DNA of 64,000 nt. Source: Lophius americanus (Eukaryota; Chordata; Actinopteri; Lophiiformes; Lophiidae). The stretch covers positions 310,001 to 374,000 of the forward strand of contig JBBDHG010000028.1 of NCBI GenBank assembly GCA_037951165.1, read 5' to 3'. A program made the translations under genes and the position numbers. A model generated the notes under the pieces. That model did not search any database, was not told where the DNA came from, and saw nothing but the letters and a program-made list of their open reading frames with translations. Numbering within the stretch: position 1 is the stretch's first letter; the number at the start of each line of letters is the position of its first letter. Positions 59,621 to 64,000 of the stretch are shown one piece after another.

Positions 59621-62600
59621 AGCCCTCTGCACTACTCAATACATCTGTTTTAATTCCCCCCATGATACAGCTATGTAAGGATCTGTCTGTCTCTCCTTCT
59701 GTCTATCCTGTAGGTAGAGAATGTTGAATCTTAGAGACAGCAGAGAAGTCATATAATACTGTTGGCTGAAATGTACTTGGTGTTCAAGACTACTCTGAAA
59801 TGTGAACTACAGATATGCATTAGATTGAATGCCATCATCAAATTATATTCTTTTCATTTCATTTGTTTTGTTTCTGTTCATCATGTATTCAGCATTTGTT
59901 GTTTGGATGCGGTGAGAACCTACATGCACCCTACCTACATGAAAGGACTGTGTGTGTGTGTGTGCTTACATATTTGTGTGTCCACAGCAGGGTGAGACTC
60001 ATGGCCTATTTCAGTCAGGCCTGATATGATCGGACGTCAGATCTTGAGACCCTCGCCTCTCCCTCTCTGGCGCTTGGCGTTTGAGCTTGGAGGTGAGAAA
60101 AGGTCTAAATGTTGACACAGTGCAACATTGCCTTTGATACCGTGGCAGCACATAGATAGAGATCCACCGAAAACAGACTCAACAAATCTACTAGTTGTAA
60201 CTCTGACATGAGTGATATTGAACGGAGAGGAAGACCGCTGCTGCACCAAAGATGATGGTGAGGTCAAGTGGTCTCCAAAGGCGTCACGATTGTGTTGTCG
60301 TGTTCTGAAAGGTACATAAATAGATAAAATGATTTTGTAAAATTTTTCTGAAGAGGTAAGCAAATGAAGGCTGTTTTACAAGTTCAACAGGATTACCTTG
60401 AAGATGTTTAATTTTTTTGCGAATATCTGAAGATAGATATTGAAGTACTAGGAAATATCCCTTATTAAATATCAAGGCACGGTATCTACTCTGCAATCTT
60501 TCCCATAACATTTTTGAATTCTAGCTGTAATAATTACCTCACTGTATCAATTGGCCAAATCAATGCAAATCTCAAGCTCCAGATCAACTTAGCACCTCAA
60601 CAGGAAGTACTGATGGAAACAGTTGATGCAGATGGGCGGACTATCCACGCAAACACTTAATAAAAGATTTAGCACTCAGATCACCATAATCAGGCAACAG
60701 TTAGAATACGACAGTTAGATTGAAGTAAAATTAGCCTTCCAGATATCTCAACTAGCCCAACACATTTACACACTGTCATGAAGAAAATGTGAAAATGAAA
60801 AAGTCAGGAATCCAGATTCAACCATTAGGACAGGTGCTGAAATTTAAATGAGATACTGTATGTCCATGGAGGCTCATTTGATTAGGTGAGAGTGACGCCA
60901 GCGTATGATTTGAAACGGTGCAGGGACAGACGTGTGAGGAAATAAGTTTTTTCAGGGCATACCACACCAGGGGGAAAAATGAGAAGAAATAAATCATGTT
61001 ATTGAAGAGGAATGGAAGGCTTCAGGTCAGCTCCATCCCCTCAGATACCTCCTGCGGGGATTTGTCTTCCTGCTCTTGACCATTTGCAACACATAACACA
61101 ATTTAACTCATAAAATGTGTGTGAACGTTGAGTTTCTGTGATAAGTAAGCTGTTCAACTCTAACTAACTTTACTTAATTTCAGAAAGCAAAAAAAGAATA
61201 AAAATGATAAATGTGACCGCATGCAATCAATAAGATACTCATTCTTCGTCTCTCGTACAGTTATTCATTAACTTTTCTCCGATGGTTTAATTTAAAAAAG
61301 CATCCATCTCAGGAAAACTCATTTTCTCTTCGTAAATGTGACATTTGTCAGAAGCTCTGAAATGCTTGTTAGCACTTTGTTCAGAGCTGCTGGTTGTTTC
61401 ACATTCTGTCAAGGTGACAGGAAACGCAGAGACGGAGCTGCCCACATATGCATACATGCTCATAAGATACACAACACACAAATCACAGGTCTCATTTAGT
61501 TCCCTTTCTGTGTTTTAATTAGAGCCAAAGCAGGCTAATCACCTCCTTAGCGGACAGAATTGCTAATGAGACAGGGAGGGAGGAGCTTAGAGGGAGGCAG
61601 GAGAGATAGACATAATTGAGAGGCGCAAAGAAGAAGGATGGCTGAGAGGAAGTGGCAGGGAATAAAGAAATGAGGTGTGAGAGGCTGTTAGGAGTAAGTA
61701 GATTAGATGGAAGGCAGCCGAGAAAGGAGGGAGAGGGGGATGTAATACAAAGAGAAAAAAAGGAATCAAAATAAAGACAGGGAGAGGTGGGTGGACAAAA
61801 TAAATAGGGACCATAGAGGAAATGAAGCTTGAGTTGACAACAAACAGATCGACTGAAAGGGAGAAGCTGGTCCACGGAGACGGGGAGATGGACTTAGAGG
61901 AAGCAAACATAAAACAAGAAAGGCAGAGAATATTAGAGAGTGGCGGGATAGTGAGAGAGAAATAATGAGAGTCCCTTACTTCCCACAAAGCCAAGCATGT
62001 CTACTGCCTAACTCCCCCGAGCTTCCGCCCCCCCACCCTCTCCTTCTCCACTGCTCTGTGACTCCTCTTTTCATGCTGTCACCCTGTGCGTTTCTGAATA
62101 GCCTTTTATTATTCAACAGTCTGGGCAGGTCATGGGGTCACGACACGGCCCACCATCCTGCCACCAGCAAACATCCAAACACACACGCATACTCTCAAAC
62201 GTGACCGTGTGTGCACTCCCGCACTCACACAAAAGAAAAGAAATGATACTGCCAACATGCACCAAACTGAAAAATGCCGGCACACTATCTTCAGGCACCC
62301 AGTGTTGAAAACGGGTGACAGTCCCTGATGCATTCATTATAACACTTGTCCACTCCTTGTTAGCCTGCTAGATCCCATCTGTCCCATGCATCTACAGCAC
62401 TGGGAGCCACCGCCATGACATTTTCCGTAGTGTGGGCTCATGCGGCTGCGCAAGTGTGAAGGTATATGTCTTTTTGTGTGTGACAGGAGGAAAATAAGAG
62501 ATAACGGTAGCCCGGTGGTATCTGCTCCATCTTATCTCCTACACAGCCAGAAGCAGGTATACAAGCTAATTGGAAAGTGCCAGACGCGGAGTAGACCGGC

Positions 62601-63465
62601 GAAACACAGCGTTTACCTTTCTTGCGAGCTAAGCAGAAGAGAAAATTGGCAGCTAAAGAGAGAATAAGAGACGTGGCGAGGAAACAATTGAGGGAGAGGG
62701 AAAATTCAGATGGTGAAAATGTGACAGAGGAAAAAGTGGAGGGAGGAGTGCCAGAACAAGAAGAAGAGGTGTAGAGAGAGGAATAAGAGATGGGGGGATA
62801 TTGCAGGGACAACATAAGAGCTCAGAGAAGCAATAGCAACGAGGAACAAAAAAATGAAACTAAGACATAGCTCACTGGTGAATTACAACAGGAACTCTGC
62901 CTATTCTGTCCGCAATCGTACTGTCAGCAGTGAGCACGGGAAAAATAGGAAAACAAATATCATCTCCTCCACCACTCAACAGTATGTGTCTCTATCCACT
63001 CCACTAGGTAATGAGTCACTCTGTAGAATCTTGTAAGAAGTGTCAGACCGTATTTCCGAGGCAAAATTTCAGCTTGTATACTTCCCGTTTGATGTGTTTG
63101 CCAATCTGTTCCATATAAAAGGCACATATCACTTAGGCCCGCCTACCCCTCAGGGAGGTAAAATAACACTCACACAGTGGCTCAAACTGCTGCCCGGTAA
63201 TTACACAATATTTCAACCTGGTGTATCTCTGCATCCACTCAAACTGATATAGAGAACCAGAAGATGAGGACTCGCACACAAGCGGATGTCGAGGCAGGGC
63301 GTGTGAGTCTCTTACAAATATATCCTCATCTAAAGGTAATCTAACTAGTGATTTTGCCACCAGGATTTAGCAAACAATCATACATTTTCATTTTGTTGGA
63401 ATTGGTATTTTTTGTGTAAGGGTAGTTTGTGGGTTGCCTTTTCTAGCCTATGTAAGTGATCTGTC
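59621..63465. other. Non-coding, with purine-rich blocks
   Basis: No recognised gene. There is a short (TG)n at 59949-59965. The plus strand is strongly purine-rich at 61555-61975 and again at 62640-62860, with a pyrimidine-rich stretch at 61980-62220 between. The serine/leucine/proline-rich minus frames of 118 and 135 codons (61519-61994) reflect that composition. Confidence 0.5.
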
Positions 63466-63870
63466 GTTACATTATAACCGCCTGTCTAATATCATGAGGG
63501 TCCAGCTGTGACTAGAGTCAATGCTTCTGTGGGATCAAGCAAATAAAGTCATCATTTTTGACCCGCTGCTATGTTCCCCAAACCATTCTTAATGTCACTT
63601 TTTACAGTTGACAACATACAGATAGACCGATCCCGGGACCATTATCCTGCAGAAAGAGGCCACTGCCATTAGGGGAAACTGATGCCATGGAGGGGTTTTA
63701 CTTGACCTGCAACGATGTTTATGTAGGTGTCAGAGTAACGTCAACATTATTGGAAGAACCAACGGTTTCCTTTTAGAAAATGGTCATAATCTTTACACTG
63801 CCTCCCCTGGCTTGCATTCAACCCATAATGCATCTTGGTGGCACCCTTTCTCCACATGATGTAATCTTAT
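63466..63870 (-). mobile_element. Tc1-like element, C-terminal half
   Basis: Starts with a decayed terminal repeat, TACATTATAACCGCCTGTCT. It continues 'ATTATCCTGCAGAAAGAGGC', CACTGCCATTAGGGGAAACT, 'TTACTTGACCTGCAACGATG', GTCAGAGTAACGTCAACATT and 'CCCATAATGCATCTTGGTGG'. That is the same order as in the copy at 54615-55580, with transposase on the minus strand. It is truncated before the helix-turn-helix half. Confidence 0.8.
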
Positions 63871-64000
63871 TTTACTGAAGTGCCCAATGGCGCTGGCACT
63901 GTTGGCATCATTAATCAGTCTGCAGTTATACAGCTCAATACACAGGAAGCTGAGAGTGTGTTCTGACAATACTCTAGCGGAACCATCAGTAACTTTTTCG

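Noticed and set aside
61519..61994. Leucine/serine/proline-rich minus frames that look like membrane proteins
   Set aside because: Caused by the purine-rich plus strand; two frames overlap with the same bias.
1..64000. tRNA, 5S rRNA or snRNA genes
   Set aside because: No B-box-like GGTTCGAATCC-type sequence in cloverleaf context and no recognisable U1 or 5S core on either strand by eye; a covariance search would be decisive.

Overview
The window reads as teleost fish nuclear DNA, most likely from a percomorph, and as intergenic or deep-intronic sequence. It is A+T-rich and full of (CA)n, (TA)n and (ATT)n microsatellites. The mobile-element relics are of fish type: Tc1/mariner-like DNA transposons, several lineages of non-LTR retrotransposon, a probable solo LTR, MITE-like ends and fish-wide dispersed repeats. 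No functional protein-coding gene, tRNA, rRNA or recognisable known microRNA was found on either strand. The longest open frame is about 156 codons, resembles nothing known to me, and is unremarkable for 64 kb read in six frames.

Layout. From 1 to 10 kb there is an A/T-rich degenerate repeat with a LINE-type tail (1.55-2.1 kb), two copies of a dispersed modular repeat called family M here (4.1-4.4 and 5.75-6.07 kb), and microsatellites. At 10.1-11.0 kb two internally deleted Tc1-like elements sit about 17 bp apart. At 12.1-13.4 kb there is a 5'-truncated LINE whose 5' junction carries two perfect palindromes. At 15.9-17.1 kb a pair of direct repeats encloses the nuclease end of a different non-LTR element. 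Between 20.4 and 22.2 kb lie a 47-bp tandem duplication, a third LINE fragment that is still open, and a 60-bp-period minisatellite. From 22 to 36 kb the DNA is mostly unique, with family M copy 3 at 29.2 kb, a C-homopolymer block at 32.8 kb and perfect hairpins at 25.5 and 35.9 kb. From 36 to 50 kb there are four more family M copies, a transposase tail (38.2 kb), a 1.6-kb decayed LINE with a nested insertion (40.7-42.3 kb) and the probable solo LTR abutting family M copy 7 (49.9-50.4 kb). From 50 to 64 kb there are two more Tc1-like relics, a LINE reverse transcriptase relic (58.7-59.6 kb), paired (CA)n tracts and purine-rich blocks.

No genes act together here. The candidate for something undescribed is family M: at least seven copies in 46 kb, built from a unit of about 150 bp. 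Its best conserved internal motif, CACTAGGGGGAGC or close variants, looks like the core of a CTCF site. That reading is inference and needs a motif scan and occupancy data. The second theme is a set of perfect short inverted repeats, which look like template-switch products.
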